The notes: generated from the letters alone by a model not told the origin. A stretch of 64,000 nt of DNA from a bacterium (GCA_028820935.1 JAPPHZ010000032.1:24405-88404); one strand, 5' to 3'. Shown: positions 36,479 through 45,365, numbered from the stretch's first letter. Made by a program: numbers and translations.

Positions 36479-36593
36479 ACCCGTGTGCAGGACCTCGCAA
36501 GCTCGTATTCGCTCCGGGGGTGCGCCATGGGCAGGTCGCGACGTGCCCATTGGCGGCAAGGGGTTGGCTCAGAGGCAGTCCGGATGACGCACC

Positions 36594-37223
36594 GTGCATA
36601 GATGGTTCCTCGTGCGCCACGGTGAGACGGAGTGGAACCGGGTGGGGCGGGCACAGGGCCAAGCGGATCCACCCCTGAACCAGGCGGGCCGGGAACAGGC
36701 GGAGGCGGTGGCGGTCCGGTTGGCCCCGGTCACCTTCGAGGCGGCCTACTCGAGCGACCTGCGCCGGGCGGCGGATACGGCCCTGCCCGCCATGCGCGGC
36801 CGGGACACCCCGATCGTCTACCGGCAGGACCTGAGGGAGAAGAGCTTCGGCGAGTGGGAGGGGATGACTTACGAGGAGCTGCGACTCCGGTACCCCGCCA
36901 TGCTGGAGGAGTTGTTCGACGAGCGGCCGGCGTTCGCTCCCCCGGGAGGGGAGAGCGACCTGGAGCTGTTCGCCCGGGCATCCGCCGCCGTGGCCCGGAT
37001 CGCGGCACGGCACGCCGGAACCGATGGGAACATCCTGGTGGTTTCCCATGGAGGCACCCTGCGCGCCATGATTGTCTCGATGCTCGGGCTGCCGGTCGAA
37101 TCGATGTGGAGACTCCGGCTGTCGAACGCCGGGCTGTCCGCAGTCACCGTGTTCGACGAGGGCGGAGCGACCATCGACCTGCTCAACGACACCAGCCATC
37201 TCGGGCCGGGCTTCGATGTCTGA
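36594..37223 (+). CDS. cobC: Histidine phosphatase, probable alpha-ribazole phosphatase
   Basis: 209 aa phosphoglycerate-mutase-like phosphatase. The catalytic RHGE is at the start (FLVRHGETEWNRVGRAQGQ, His9); YSSDLRRAADTA, EKSFGEWEGMTYEEL and VVSHGGTLRAMI complete the active site. CobC removes the 5'-phosphate of alpha-ribazole phosphate or of the final cobalamin phosphate. The specific role is inferred from its eight-base overlap with cobU. Start GTG 36594 lacks a strong Shine-Dalgarno. Confidence 0.82.
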   Translation: MHRWFLVRHGETEWNRVGRAQGQADPPLNQAGREQAEAVAVRLAPVTFEAAYSSDLRRAADTALPAMRGRDTPIVYRQDLREKSFGEWEGMTYEELRLRYPAMLEELFDERPAFAPPGGESDLELFARASAAVARIAARHAGTDGNILVVSHGGTLRAMIVSMLGLPVESMWRLRLSNAGLSAVTVFDEGGATIDLLNDTSHLGPGFDV

Positions 37224-37806
37224 CAATTCGAACAGTACGGCCACCCGCCCGCATGAGCTCGTACTCGTCCTCGGCGGGGCTCGCTCCGGAAAGAGCACCA
37301 TGGCGGAACGCATGGCGCGGGACGGGGAGCGGGTGCTTTTCATCGCCACCGCCGAAGCCCTCGACGAGGCGATGCAGCGGCGCATCGCCGCCCACCGTCG
37401 CCACCGGCCGGAGCGCTGGGACACCCTCGAGGAGCCCATCCACGTCACCAGGGCCGTCCAGCCGCTCGTCGATCGCTACGACACCTTCGTCCTCGACTGC
37501 CTGACCCTGTGGGTGAGCAACCTCCTCCTCCAGGACGAGCACGCCTCCGATACCGAGGGCGCGGTCCTCGAGGCGATGGGGCGCCTGCTCGACCTGATAG
37601 ACGCGGCGGGCGGCAGGTGGATCCTGGTCAGCAACGAGGTCGGCCAGGGCATAGTGCCCGCATCACCGCTCGGAAGGAACTACCGGGATGTGCTGGGCCG
37701 CGTGAACCAGTTGGTCGCGTCAAGGGCGGACAAGGCCTACCTGTTGGTGGCCGGCCTGGGCTTGGAGCTCAAGTCCCTCGCGGATCAGTCACGGGGCGCA
37801 GGCTAG
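37216..37806 (+). CDS. cobU: Adenosylcobinamide kinase / guanylyltransferase
   Basis: Bifunctional enzyme (196 aa) that phosphorylates adenosylcobinamide and adds GMP to it. P-loop VLGGARSGKSTMAERMA (Lys26), RIAAHRRHRPERW (the His region that is guanylylated in the family), VLDCLTLWVSNLL, and SNEVGQGIVPASPLGRNYRDVLGRVNQ. The ATG at 37216 lies inside the upstream phosphatase gene. Its 3' half, from about 37463, is duplicated 4.3 kb downstream at 41765-42085. Confidence 0.95.
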   Translation: MSDNSNSTATRPHELVLVLGGARSGKSTMAERMARDGERVLFIATAEALDEAMQRRIAAHRRHRPERWDTLEEPIHVTRAVQPLVDRYDTFVLDCLTLWVSNLLLQDEHASDTEGAVLEAMGRLLDLIDAAGGRWILVSNEVGQGIVPASPLGRNYRDVLGRVNQLVASRADKAYLLVAGLGLELKSLADQSRGAG

Positions 37807-37997
37807 CGGCCCTCTTGGTCCTGGCCGTCCACCGCGCCCGAGGGGTTCCATACTCCCTTGAACCCGGCCCCGCTCAGCCGATTCGTAGAGATATCACCAC
37901 AATCGGGTTCTACGAGTGGGTTTCTATTCACTCAGCGAAGTAACCTGGAGCGAACACGCCCGTTGCTCGTAGTGGGCGAGCACAAGGAGAGGCAACC

Positions 37998-40900
37998 GTG
38001 ACCCGGCGACGTGGTGGGGGGCTGCGAACAGCGTCTGCGTTGCTCGCTCTTTGCCTCATTGCTGTCGCGTGCTCCGGAGGAGGATCCGACGACGAGACCG
38101 GTGCGGGCGCGGCCAGGACGCCAGGCACCGGTACGCCGCTACTAGACATCGGCAGCGACACCACTTGGAGGGACCTTGTCGAGGCCGTTGCGGGGGAGGA
38201 CGAGGCCGGGTGCGCCGACAGCGCCTACGAGGACGACGGCCTTGACAGCTTTCTGGACACGCCGGTTCTCGGGCCAGGGGGCTTCGAAGGCTGGCCGCTT
38301 GTCGGCACCGAGTTGCTGGGCATCGGCATCGGCGGAGACCGCTGGCCGCACGAGTCCTGGCGATGCCTGTCGGATCGCAACGCGACTGCGGTGTATCTCA
38401 GCGCGTTGATCCAGGAGGAGGAGCTCGACGTCGCGGCTATGACCGGCTGGGATCGGGAATGCATCTCGCAGCTCCCGCACGACGCTCTCCTTTCCGGGAC
38501 TGCAGCGAGAGTGCTCAAGAGCGAGCACGAGTTCGTGGCGCCCGACGTTTCGGAGTTCTTCGAGGAGTTCGACGAAGTGGTGGTGAGTCGCTTGTTCTGG
38601 TGCGTTTCCGACTTGGCCGGCACGGTGCTGGAGTACCTGGTCGATAGCTCCTACGGCGGGGAGCTCAACGACGCGGATCTCCGATGCATGACGCACGCCG
38701 CGCTCGATGCCGCACGCGAACCCGATGTCGACCGCGACGAGCTGTATGTCGCGCTCACGTCCGACGACTTCATCCGCGACGGCACAGAATTCGGCGCCTT
38801 GGTCGCCATCCTTTGGGCGGGCGCCGACGCCTGCCTGGGCGAAGACGACGGAGTTGACCTCGCCGATGAGGTCGACGAGGCCGGTCCGGCCGGAGAGGCC
38901 GACCACGAGGATGGAGCTGATCCTGCCGAGGAGGTCGGCGAACTGGCGGGTGTCACGGCCGTTGCCGTGTGGGAAGGAACCGTCGACTCCACCTGGGCCG
39001 ACCTGTTCGACCGATTCTCGGACGCGGAATGGTCGTGTTTCCTCGAGGCGTTCGACTACGACGATGAACTCATCACCTGGCTCCTCGAGTTGCCGATCGC
39101 GTTGATCTTTGAATTGTCGGAGTGGATGGAGGGTGTCTTCGGGTGCCTCGGGCGCGAGTCGGCAGCGTACGCATCCGTCGCCATGCTCGCTGATGACCTG
39201 ACCTTGACGCGGGGTTTGTCGCTTGATCCAGCCGCCGGCGAGTGCTTGCGCGCCGCGTTCGTCGAACTCGACATGGCAACCGTGTGGCGTTTGTATGCCA
39301 ACCCGGAGGACTTGGAATCGGAACTGGCCGAGAGCTTCGACGCCGCGCTGTGGCGGTGCCTGCCGGACCAGGGGTCGGAAGGACTGTCGGGAGATACGGC
39401 CGACCCGCAGGCCCCCCGGCTCTGGGAGACGGTCGTCAACTCGACCGGATCACCCGTAGCGGTCGCGCCGACCGTCATCGACAACGTGGTGCTGGCGAGC
39501 GACTACTCCGGCGGCGTGTGGGCGCTCGACAGCGCCGGCGGCGAGCCTCTATGGGTGTTCGACCACGGCGGGCATATCAGCGTCCCACCAAGCGGCGCCG
39601 AGACAGTGGTGCTCATCAGCGGTGGGAGCACGCACTCCGCTCTCGACGCTCGGACGGGCTGGGTGCAGTGGCAGTGGCCGAGGAGCGGCTCGACGCGCGG
39701 CAGGCCGGCGTTCGCCGCCGGGGTCGTCTTCATCAACGAGACCGGTTCGTCGTTCAGTTCGACGGTCACCGCGATCGATCTGGCGACGGGCACGCCGGTA
39801 TGGGCCTCCGAAGTGCGCACCAGCGAACTGCCGCTCCTGTTTCCCCTGGCCGTGGCCGGCGACCGGGTCCTCGTGTCCGACGACACGACGATGCACGCGC
39901 TCGACATCGAGACCGGAGCGGCCGTCTGGTCCGCCGGGGTGAGCCCCGGCGCGCAGGTGGCGTTCTCATCCGGCACGGTCGCCGTGATGGGAACCGTCGA
40001 CCCCGCAGAGATCGATGACACATGGAGGTCTGAGCCGATCTCGTGCCTAAGCGGCAGTGCGACCGCGTATTGCGCAGTGGCGCGGGACGCAGCCTCGGGC
40101 ACAATGCTGTGGGCCTTCGAATACGTAGAGGACGTGGTCGGTCATGCTGCTGTGCCCGGAACCGTAGATGGCGCATTCCTCGTAACCGGCGGCGGTCTCT
40201 TGCACGCCGGGGACGCACGTTCGGGCAGGGCGTTGTGGTCCGCACCCGTCAGCTTGCTGCTCGGCACGCCATTTGCCGCCGGCGAGTCGATCTTCGTCGT
40301 GGACTTGTTCGAGGGCCTGTTGGCGCTCGATGCGGTCACGGGCGCACAGAAATGGGCGCTGGCGGTCGAGGGCTCAGGCCCGATGGCGCTCGAGGACGGC
40401 GTGCTGTACCTGGGATCGTCGCAGCAGGAGGTCCACGCCATCGACGCCGAACTCGGGGAACTGCTGTGGACGTCCCGGGCCGTCTTCGCCGACGGTGATC
40501 AGCGCGCCTTCGCAATCCACGACGGCATGGTCTTCGTGGGATTCCAAGACAACGAAGCAGGCGGCGTCCGCGCCCTGGCAGCGCCCGCAACCGGGACCGA
40601 TGAGCGAAGTCCCACGCCTTCGGACAGGCCCGAGGCGACTTCAGCTGTGGAAGCGAGAGGCAACTTCGAGACTCTCCTGGGCCTGATTCCTGCCACTCAG
40701 GAGGCATGTGAGTGGGCAATCCTCAACGATTATGCGCGGGCTCGAGACGCCCACGGCATAGCGTTGCCCGGCGGTCAGGCCACCATCGAGGATTTGGAGG
40801 AGTACATACGACATTTCTCCACTACCGCGTACTTTGCGTGGGGTCCTTGGTTGAGCGGATATAGCGACCTTTATCTTCATGCCCTAGAACTCCAACCATA

Positions 40901-41720
40901 TTGGGGTTACGATGTGAGACACGTAGACCAAAGCATTGAGTCCGACCCCATATCTTGTCGACCGGGCCATTTTGAGGTAGTTGTAGGTCGCTTCAGCCCG
41001 GGGAAGGTTGAAGGTGCCGCGACCAGCTGTACCGAGTGCCCTGATATAGACAGAGAAAGATACAAAGGAATCGAGTTTTTGACGTGGGGCGAGGACTACG
41101 TACACAACTATGCGGAGGTATTGCGGCCCCCATTCTTCGATGTCCTTGGGCGGCTTGGCCGGGTCGCTGTGTTGGACTCCTACATCTTCCGCACGTTGGG
41201 GACGGAGGAAATGAGGGCTCTGATCCGTGCCCAGTCAGGCGAATCAGATACCCTGGCTGACGACTCGGATATGGCTTTGGTCGCCAGAACATTGGATGGC
41301 CTGGGAGCTTATTCCGCATTGCTTAGCGGGAACGCGGAAGTCCTTGATGCAAGAGATCTCTACGGATGCGATTTCACATGTAGTTACGAGGAAATTGAGG
41401 CGGCGCGGGCACACTTCAACACTGCACCTCTGGATGAGTACGATGCTCTGGGTTCTGGTATTGGCGTCGACAGCAGCGGACTGTTCATTAGCATCGTCTT
41501 CGTATACGGGGACCAAGACACGGCAGAGCGCAATGTGCAAGCCTTCAGGAAGAGGCTGGACACTTGGTCCGCTCGGTCCGGTCAGCGGTGGACCGACATA
41601 TTCCCCGAAACAAACGTGTGGCATGAGGGTCGGACCTTGATCTCAAAGCTCCGCTCAGAGTTAGCACCGATCTGGCAGGAGATAGTGTTGACGTTAGATC
41701 CGCTGTTGCTCTATAGATAA
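37998..41720 (+). CDS. Large lipoprotein with PQQ-type beta-propeller and unknown flanking domains
   Basis: 1240 aa. The lipobox LIAVAC near residue 26 predicts a lipid anchor. Residues about 50-490 contain two related Cys/Trp-rich helical segments (TWRDLVEAVAGEDEAGC... and TWADLFDRFSDAEWSC...), with short CL motifs (WRCLSD, FGCLGR, WRCLPD). Residues about 490-890 are a PQQ-like propeller: GGVWALDSAGGEPLWVFDHGG, ALDIETGAAVWSAGV, LLALDAVTGAQKWALAVEG, HAIDAELGELLWTSRA. The last 350 residues are unlike any family I know, and their DNA is visibly less GC-rich. GTG 37998 follows AAGGAGAG. The gene lies between cobU and a partial cobU copy. Confidence 0.75.
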   Translation: MTRRRGGGLRTASALLALCLIAVACSGGGSDDETGAGAARTPGTGTPLLDIGSDTTWRDLVEAVAGEDEAGCADSAYEDDGLDSFLDTPVLGPGGFEGWPLVGTELLGIGIGGDRWPHESWRCLSDRNATAVYLSALIQEEELDVAAMTGWDRECISQLPHDALLSGTAARVLKSEHEFVAPDVSEFFEEFDEVVVSRLFWCVSDLAGTVLEYLVDSSYGGELNDADLRCMTHAALDAAREPDVDRDELYVALTSDDFIRDGTEFGALVAILWAGADACLGEDDGVDLADEVDEAGPAGEADHEDGADPAEEVGELAGVTAVAVWEGTVDSTWADLFDRFSDAEWSCFLEAFDYDDELITWLLELPIALIFELSEWMEGVFGCLGRESAAYASVAMLADDLTLTRGLSLDPAAGECLRAAFVELDMATVWRLYANPEDLESELAESFDAALWRCLPDQGSEGLSGDTADPQAPRLWETVVNSTGSPVAVAPTVIDNVVLASDYSGGVWALDSAGGEPLWVFDHGGHISVPPSGAETVVLISGGSTHSALDARTGWVQWQWPRSGSTRGRPAFAAGVVFINETGSSFSSTVTAIDLATGTPVWASEVRTSELPLLFPLAVAGDRVLVSDDTTMHALDIETGAAVWSAGVSPGAQVAFSSGTVAVMGTVDPAEIDDTWRSEPISCLSGSATAYCAVARDAASGTMLWAFEYVEDVVGHAAVPGTVDGAFLVTGGGLLHAGDARSGRALWSAPVSLLLGTPFAAGESIFVVDLFEGLLALDAVTGAQKWALAVEGSGPMALEDGVLYLGSSQQEVHAIDAELGELLWTSRAVFADGDQRAFAIHDGMVFVGFQDNEAGGVRALAAPATGTDERSPTPSDRPEATSAVEARGNFETLLGLIPATQEACEWAILNDYARARDAHGIALPGGQATIEDLEEYIRHFSTTAYFAWGPWLSGYSDLYLHALELQPYWGYDVRHVDQSIESDPISCRPGHFEVVVGRFSPGKVEGAATSCTECPDIDRERYKGIEFLTWGEDYVHNYAEVLRPPFFDVLGRLGRVAVLDSYIFRTLGTEEMRALIRAQSGESDTLADDSDMALVARTLDGLGAYSALLSGNAEVLDARDLYGCDFTCSYEEIEAARAHFNTAPLDEYDALGSGIGVDSSGLFISIVFVYGDQDTAERNVQAFRKRLDTWSARSGQRWTDIFPETNVWHEGRTLISKLRSELAPIWQEIVLTLDPLLLYR

Positions 41721-41764
41721 ACTGGCACGTGTTTCAGGCACACTTGGTTGCCATGTAGCTCTCC

Positions 41765-42085
41765 GTCGATCGCTACGACGCCTTCGTACTCGACTGCCTG
41801 ACCCTGTGGATGAGCAACCTCCTCCTCGAGGACGAGCAAGCCTCCGATGCCGAGGGCGCGGTCCTCGAGGAGGTCGGGCGCCTGCTCGACCTGATAGACG
41901 CCGCGCGCGGCAGGTGGATCCTGGTCAGCAACGAGGTCGGCCAAGGCATCGTGCCCACATCTCCGCTTGGGAGGGAGTACCGGGACGTGCTGGGACGGGC
42001 CAATCTACTGGTCGCATCCCGGGCAGATAAGGCCTACCTGATGGTGGCGGGCCTGGCCTTGGAGCTCAAGTCGCTAGCGGGTTCG
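41765..42085 (+). pseudogene. Duplicated 3' half of cobU
   Basis: Closely similar to 37463-37790, in one open frame: VDRYDAFVLDCLTLWMSNLLL, then RWILVSNEVGQGIVPTSPLG and ADKAYLMVAGLALELKSLAG, aligned without gaps to CobU. The P-loop half is missing, so it cannot be a working kinase. Homology starts abruptly 44 bases after the lipoprotein gene and ends near 42085. Differences are scattered, mostly synonymous, which suggests an old copy or a cobU from a relative rather than a recent duplication. The rest of the gap (41721-42116) shows nothing else. Confidence 0.9.
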
Positions 42086-42116
42086 TCGCCGGGTCCAGAT
42101 TGGCGCGAGCGTTCTC

Positions 42117-43421
42117 CTATACGTCCGGGCCATCTGGGTCGAGAGGTTTGGGTGGTACGTACTGTCCGTCGTGCACCGTCCGGTTGCCGAGTGGTCGGGA
42201 TAGTTCGATGGTCACCGGGGTGGATGGGTTGCCTTGGCACGTGAACCCCTGTTCGTTGGGGCGGATGGCTGCGAAAGCGACGATCACCGCGGTGTCGGTT
42301 TCTACCACCTGGGGGCCTTGCAGAGCGTCGCCCATCTCGCGGCCGCTGGCGCACGCCGCCTCGGTGACCAAGAGGTCGAGGGTGGTGCTGTCGGGGCCGG
42401 GCAGGGAGTCGGGGTCTAGGCGTACCTCGACCCGGTTGAGGCCGTCGGGGAGCGCCACGATGGGTTCACAGGGACGGCCTGAGCCCATTCCGCCGAGTAT
42501 CCACTTGTCGCCGCGGCGCTCGAAATCGGCGTAGCCGAAACCGTCCGGCGAGAGAGCCGCGAAAGCGGCCAGGTCGTCTTCAATGCTGATGACCACCCAC
42601 CGTCCGTGAGGCATCGGCTCGCCGCCCTGCGACCCGAGTTCGGCGCGCAGGGCGTCGACCGCCGGATGATCGACCTCGTCGATGGAGGGCGGATCGACGA
42701 GTCGCGAGTAGCGCACCGGCGGAAGGCCCCGACAGGTGACCAGAGGATCCTCGGTGCGCAGGTCGGGGATCACGTCCAACGGCCCGCTGGGCGGCTCGGG
42801 GGCGTAGTAGACCGAAACGCAGACAGCCGTAGGGTCAGGGACGATCCGTGTGAGTTGGTCGAGGGTTCCCTCGGGCGGGTTGAACAAGTCGAGGCTCACC
42901 CGGTTCTGGGTGATTGAGAGACCTGATCCCACCGAGCGGTCAAAGTCCAGACCGGACACGGCGGCCATGATCTGGTGCTGTATGGCCTCCAGGTGGGCCT
43001 GGGTGAAGCGAACCTGCACCACGTCGATCGTCACGTCGTCACGCTCGCCAAGACGGCCCGTTTCACCGTTCGATGTCTCGTTGGAGGGTGGAGCCAGCGC
43101 CAGGATCGCCTCTCGGTGGGCCTCAGCATCGTCAGTGACCGCCACCACCACCGCCCGGCTGTACCGATCGATCCATAACCCCCCGTAGACGTCAGCATGC
43201 TCGTCGCTGTAAGTGCCGAGCACGTCCATCACCACCGGATCAGGGTTCGCGCGGGCTCCCAGGTTCCCCTCCAAGCGCGACGCTAGGGTCGGCACGTCCT
43301 CGCAGCGCTCAAGCCCAACCTGATCGTCGCCCCGTACCACGAGGACCGCTGCAACAACCCCCAACGTCAGCGCCGCTGCCAGGATGACAAGTAGCCTGGC
43401 CCGGCGCCTGCGGCCACCCAC
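42117..43421 (-). CDS. Membrane-anchored extracytoplasmic protein, unknown
   Basis: 434 aa. One N-terminal membrane helix (RLLVILAAALTLGVVAAVLVV) after a basic start, then an all-soluble outer part. Segments such as YGGLWIDRYSRAVVVAVTDD and RVSLDLFNPPEGTLDQLTRI, and five cysteines spread through the outer domain, suggest a folded beta/alpha domain repeated once. No family recognised. It starts at GTG 43421, 30 bases from a perfect 12-bp palindrome, and is divergent from the MBL-fold gene. Its end lies next to the cobU fragment. Confidence 0.6.
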   Translation of the reverse strand: MGGRRRRARLLVILAAALTLGVVAAVLVVRGDDQVGLERCEDVPTLASRLEGNLGARANPDPVVMDVLGTYSDEHADVYGGLWIDRYSRAVVVAVTDDAEAHREAILALAPPSNETSNGETGRLGERDDVTIDVVQVRFTQAHLEAIQHQIMAAVSGLDFDRSVGSGLSITQNRVSLDLFNPPEGTLDQLTRIVPDPTAVCVSVYYAPEPPSGPLDVIPDLRTEDPLVTCRGLPPVRYSRLVDPPSIDEVDHPAVDALRAELGSQGGEPMPHGRWVVISIEDDLAAFAALSPDGFGYADFERRGDKWILGGMGSGRPCEPIVALPDGLNRVEVRLDPDSLPGPDSTTLDLLVTEAACASGREMGDALQGPQVVETDTAVIVAFAAIRPNEQGFTCQGNPSTPVTIELSRPLGNRTVHDGQYVPPKPLDPDGPDV

Positions 43422-43745
43422 CTCAGATCACCCGCCTTTCCGTCAGTCGATTGGTCGACCAAACTCGAACGATCAGCAGGGAGTCCAACCTGCCGCATCG
43501 ACCACCGTAGCCCTTTGTTCGTCGCAATGTTGGTCTACCACCATCGTGCCCGCGATCCTCTCGTGCCACCCGCGCCGGTCTGGAGACGGCCGGGCTCTGT
43601 GCGCTCCGGAAGTCCGTTGGGAGTCTGGCTGAGCGGACTCGGGGTAACACCTCCGCGATCTGGACGGGGCCATGCCGGCAGCCATACCGGGGGGTCTCGG
43701 ATAGGGTGGGAAGACCGGCCGGTAAGCCGCGCTCCTGGGAGGGAC
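43422..43745. promoter_or_regulatory. Divergent promoter region with two similar palindromes
   Basis: This 324-base gap separates two divergent genes. TTGGTCGACCAA at 43451-43462 is a perfect 12-base palindrome, and TTGGTCTACCAC at 43530-43541 is a near match. The shared TTGGTC/ACCA halves look like operator sites for one dimeric regulator, which is not encoded nearby. An upstream in-frame extension of the MBL gene (from 43515) covers part of the region but looks non-coding. Confidence 0.45.
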
Positions 43746-45095
43746 ATGGACATCACGACGTTTCGGACCGACGGCTTGGGGGACAGCACCTACCTGCTGA
43801 CGCACGACGGGGGCGGCGTGGTCATCGATCCGCAGCGGGACGTGGAGCGGTTCGAGCGAGCCGCCCTCGATGCGGGCATACAGCTCACCCATGTCCTCGA
43901 GACGCATATCCACAACGACTACGTGTCGGGCGGGCGCGACCTCGCCCGCCGGACCGGCGCCCGGCTCGTGCTGCCTGCTGCGGCCGGCGTGGCCTTCGAC
44001 CACCTCCCCGCCTTCCACAAGGAGGATCTCCGCGGCGGCCCGGTGGTGATCCGGCCCCTACATACGCCCGGCCACACGCCCGAGCACATGAGCTACGCGA
44101 TTCTGGCGGAAGGGGAGATCCTGGCGGTCTTCTCCGGCGGGAGCCTCCTGGTGGGTTCTGCAGGGCGGTCCGACCTGCTGGGCGACGACCGCGCAGAGCA
44201 ACTTGCCCGGCTCCAGTACATGTCGGTCCACCGGCTGGCGGAGCTTCCCGACGAGACCGGCCTCTATCCGACCCATGGCGAGGGATCCTTCTGCACCGCG
44301 TCGGGCGCCGGGCGGACCGTCTCGACCATCGGGATGGAGCGGCGGACCAATCCGGTGCTGGCGTACCCGGATGTGGACGCCTTCGTGGCCGGGCAGCTGG
44401 CCGGACTCCAACCCTTCCCCGCCTACTACGCCCACATGGGGCCGATCAACCTCATGGGACCCGAACCCCTGGCAGCTCCGGACCTCGACGTGCTGGACCC
44501 GTCCGGCCTGCCGGACAACGCCGGGCTGGTCGACATACGGCCCGGCGGCGCATACGCGGCCGGGCACATCCCGGGGTCCCTGGGGCTGGAGATGAGCGAT
44601 CAGGTGGCGGTGTGGGCCGGTTGGCTCCTGCCCTTCGACAGCCCGGTGGTCCTGGTGGCCGAGCGAGGCCAGGACGTGGAGGAAGCGGCTCGCCAGTTCG
44701 GACGGATCGGCTTCGACAACGTTCTAGGCGTCGTCCACGGAGTCTCCGGCTGGGTGGAGGCCGGAGGCTCTCTGGCGTCGTTCGAGACCAGGACCACGGA
44801 CGAGTTGGCCGCGGCCATAACAGCGGGCGACGACCTCCAGGTGCTGGACGTCCGTTCGCCGGGGGAGTGGGAGGAGTGCCACCTCGAGGGATCCCTCTAC
44901 CGCTACCTGCCCCACCTCAAGGACGGCCTTCCCGAAGGATTGGATCGGTCGAGAGAGGTGTGGGTGACCTGCGGGAGCGGCTACCGGGCCTTCGCGGCCG
45001 GCGCCTTCCTGGAGGCAGCGGGCCTGCGGGTGGTCGTGGTGACTCCCGGAGGCGTGCCCGACGTGCTGGAACGGCTCTCCCGAAAGACCGCCTGA
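43746..45095 (+). CDS. MBL-fold hydrolase with two rhodanese domains (persulfide dioxygenase-like)
   Basis: 449 aa. The N-terminal metallo-beta-lactamase domain has the ETHE1-type motif LETHIHNDYVSGG (His54, His56, Asp58), LHTPGHTPEHMSY and LYPTHGEGSFC. Such enzymes oxidise glutathione- or other low-molecular-weight persulfides. Two rhodanese domains follow. The first (residues about 255-345, VDIRPGGAYAAGHIPGSL) lacks the catalytic Cys; the second (about 360-445) has LDVRSPGEWEECHLEGS and the active-site Cys409 in VTCGSGYRAFAAG. ATG 43746 follows GGGAGGG. Sulphur metabolism or sulphide detoxification is the likely role. Confidence 0.85.
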   Translation: MDITTFRTDGLGDSTYLLTHDGGGVVIDPQRDVERFERAALDAGIQLTHVLETHIHNDYVSGGRDLARRTGARLVLPAAAGVAFDHLPAFHKEDLRGGPVVIRPLHTPGHTPEHMSYAILAEGEILAVFSGGSLLVGSAGRSDLLGDDRAEQLARLQYMSVHRLAELPDETGLYPTHGEGSFCTASGAGRTVSTIGMERRTNPVLAYPDVDAFVAGQLAGLQPFPAYYAHMGPINLMGPEPLAAPDLDVLDPSGLPDNAGLVDIRPGGAYAAGHIPGSLGLEMSDQVAVWAGWLLPFDSPVVLVAERGQDVEEAARQFGRIGFDNVLGVVHGVSGWVEAGGSLASFETRTTDELAAAITAGDDLQVLDVRSPGEWEECHLEGSLYRYLPHLKDGLPEGLDRSREVWVTCGSGYRAFAAGAFLEAAGLRVVVVTPGGVPDVLERLSRKTA

Positions 45096-45158
45096 GGGAC
45101 CTGAGTCGGGGAGGGCTCCGCGTAGGCCGGTGAGGAGGTTGCCGGGGCGAAGACCCGG

Positions 45159-45365
45159 ACCCTCGCTACGCTGACGACGCCAACGCGTGGACCGCCCCGG
45201 CTACAGGAGGCCGGCCACGAGGTGGTGACCTTCCTTGCCACCGGAGAAGGCGGGCGGACGATGGAGAAGCTGATCGGGCCCATGGGGGTTAGCGCCATGC
45301 TCGACCTGACCCCCTCGGAGATAGCCGTCGATCGCGTAGCCCGGTTCCGGGCTGTGCGCGGGTGA
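45159..45365 (+). pseudogene. Fragment of a Tm-1-like ATP-binding (UPF0261) gene
   Basis: The frame reads TLATLTTPTRGPPRLQEAGHE, then VVTFLATGEGGRTMEKLIG, then SAMLDLTPSEIAVD, then a stop. This matches the UPF0261/Tm-1-like block (TTP......L...GYEV..FHATG.GG..ME.LI......LDLT..E). Only about 70 codons of a ~400-codon family remain, with no start. A degraded remnant. The rest of the gap 45096-45423 shows nothing recognisable. Confidence 0.65.

Noticed and set aside
37807..42116. A mobile element with integrase or transposase around the cobU duplication
   Set aside because: No recombinase gene, terminal inverted repeat or target duplication other than the cobU 3' half could be found; only the duplication itself is supported.
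43515..43745. N-terminal extension of the MBL-fold protein from 43515
   Set aside because: The added residues are Arg/Pro/Gly-rich without family similarity. The ATG at 43746 has GGGAGGG upstream and gives the usual N-terminus of this family.
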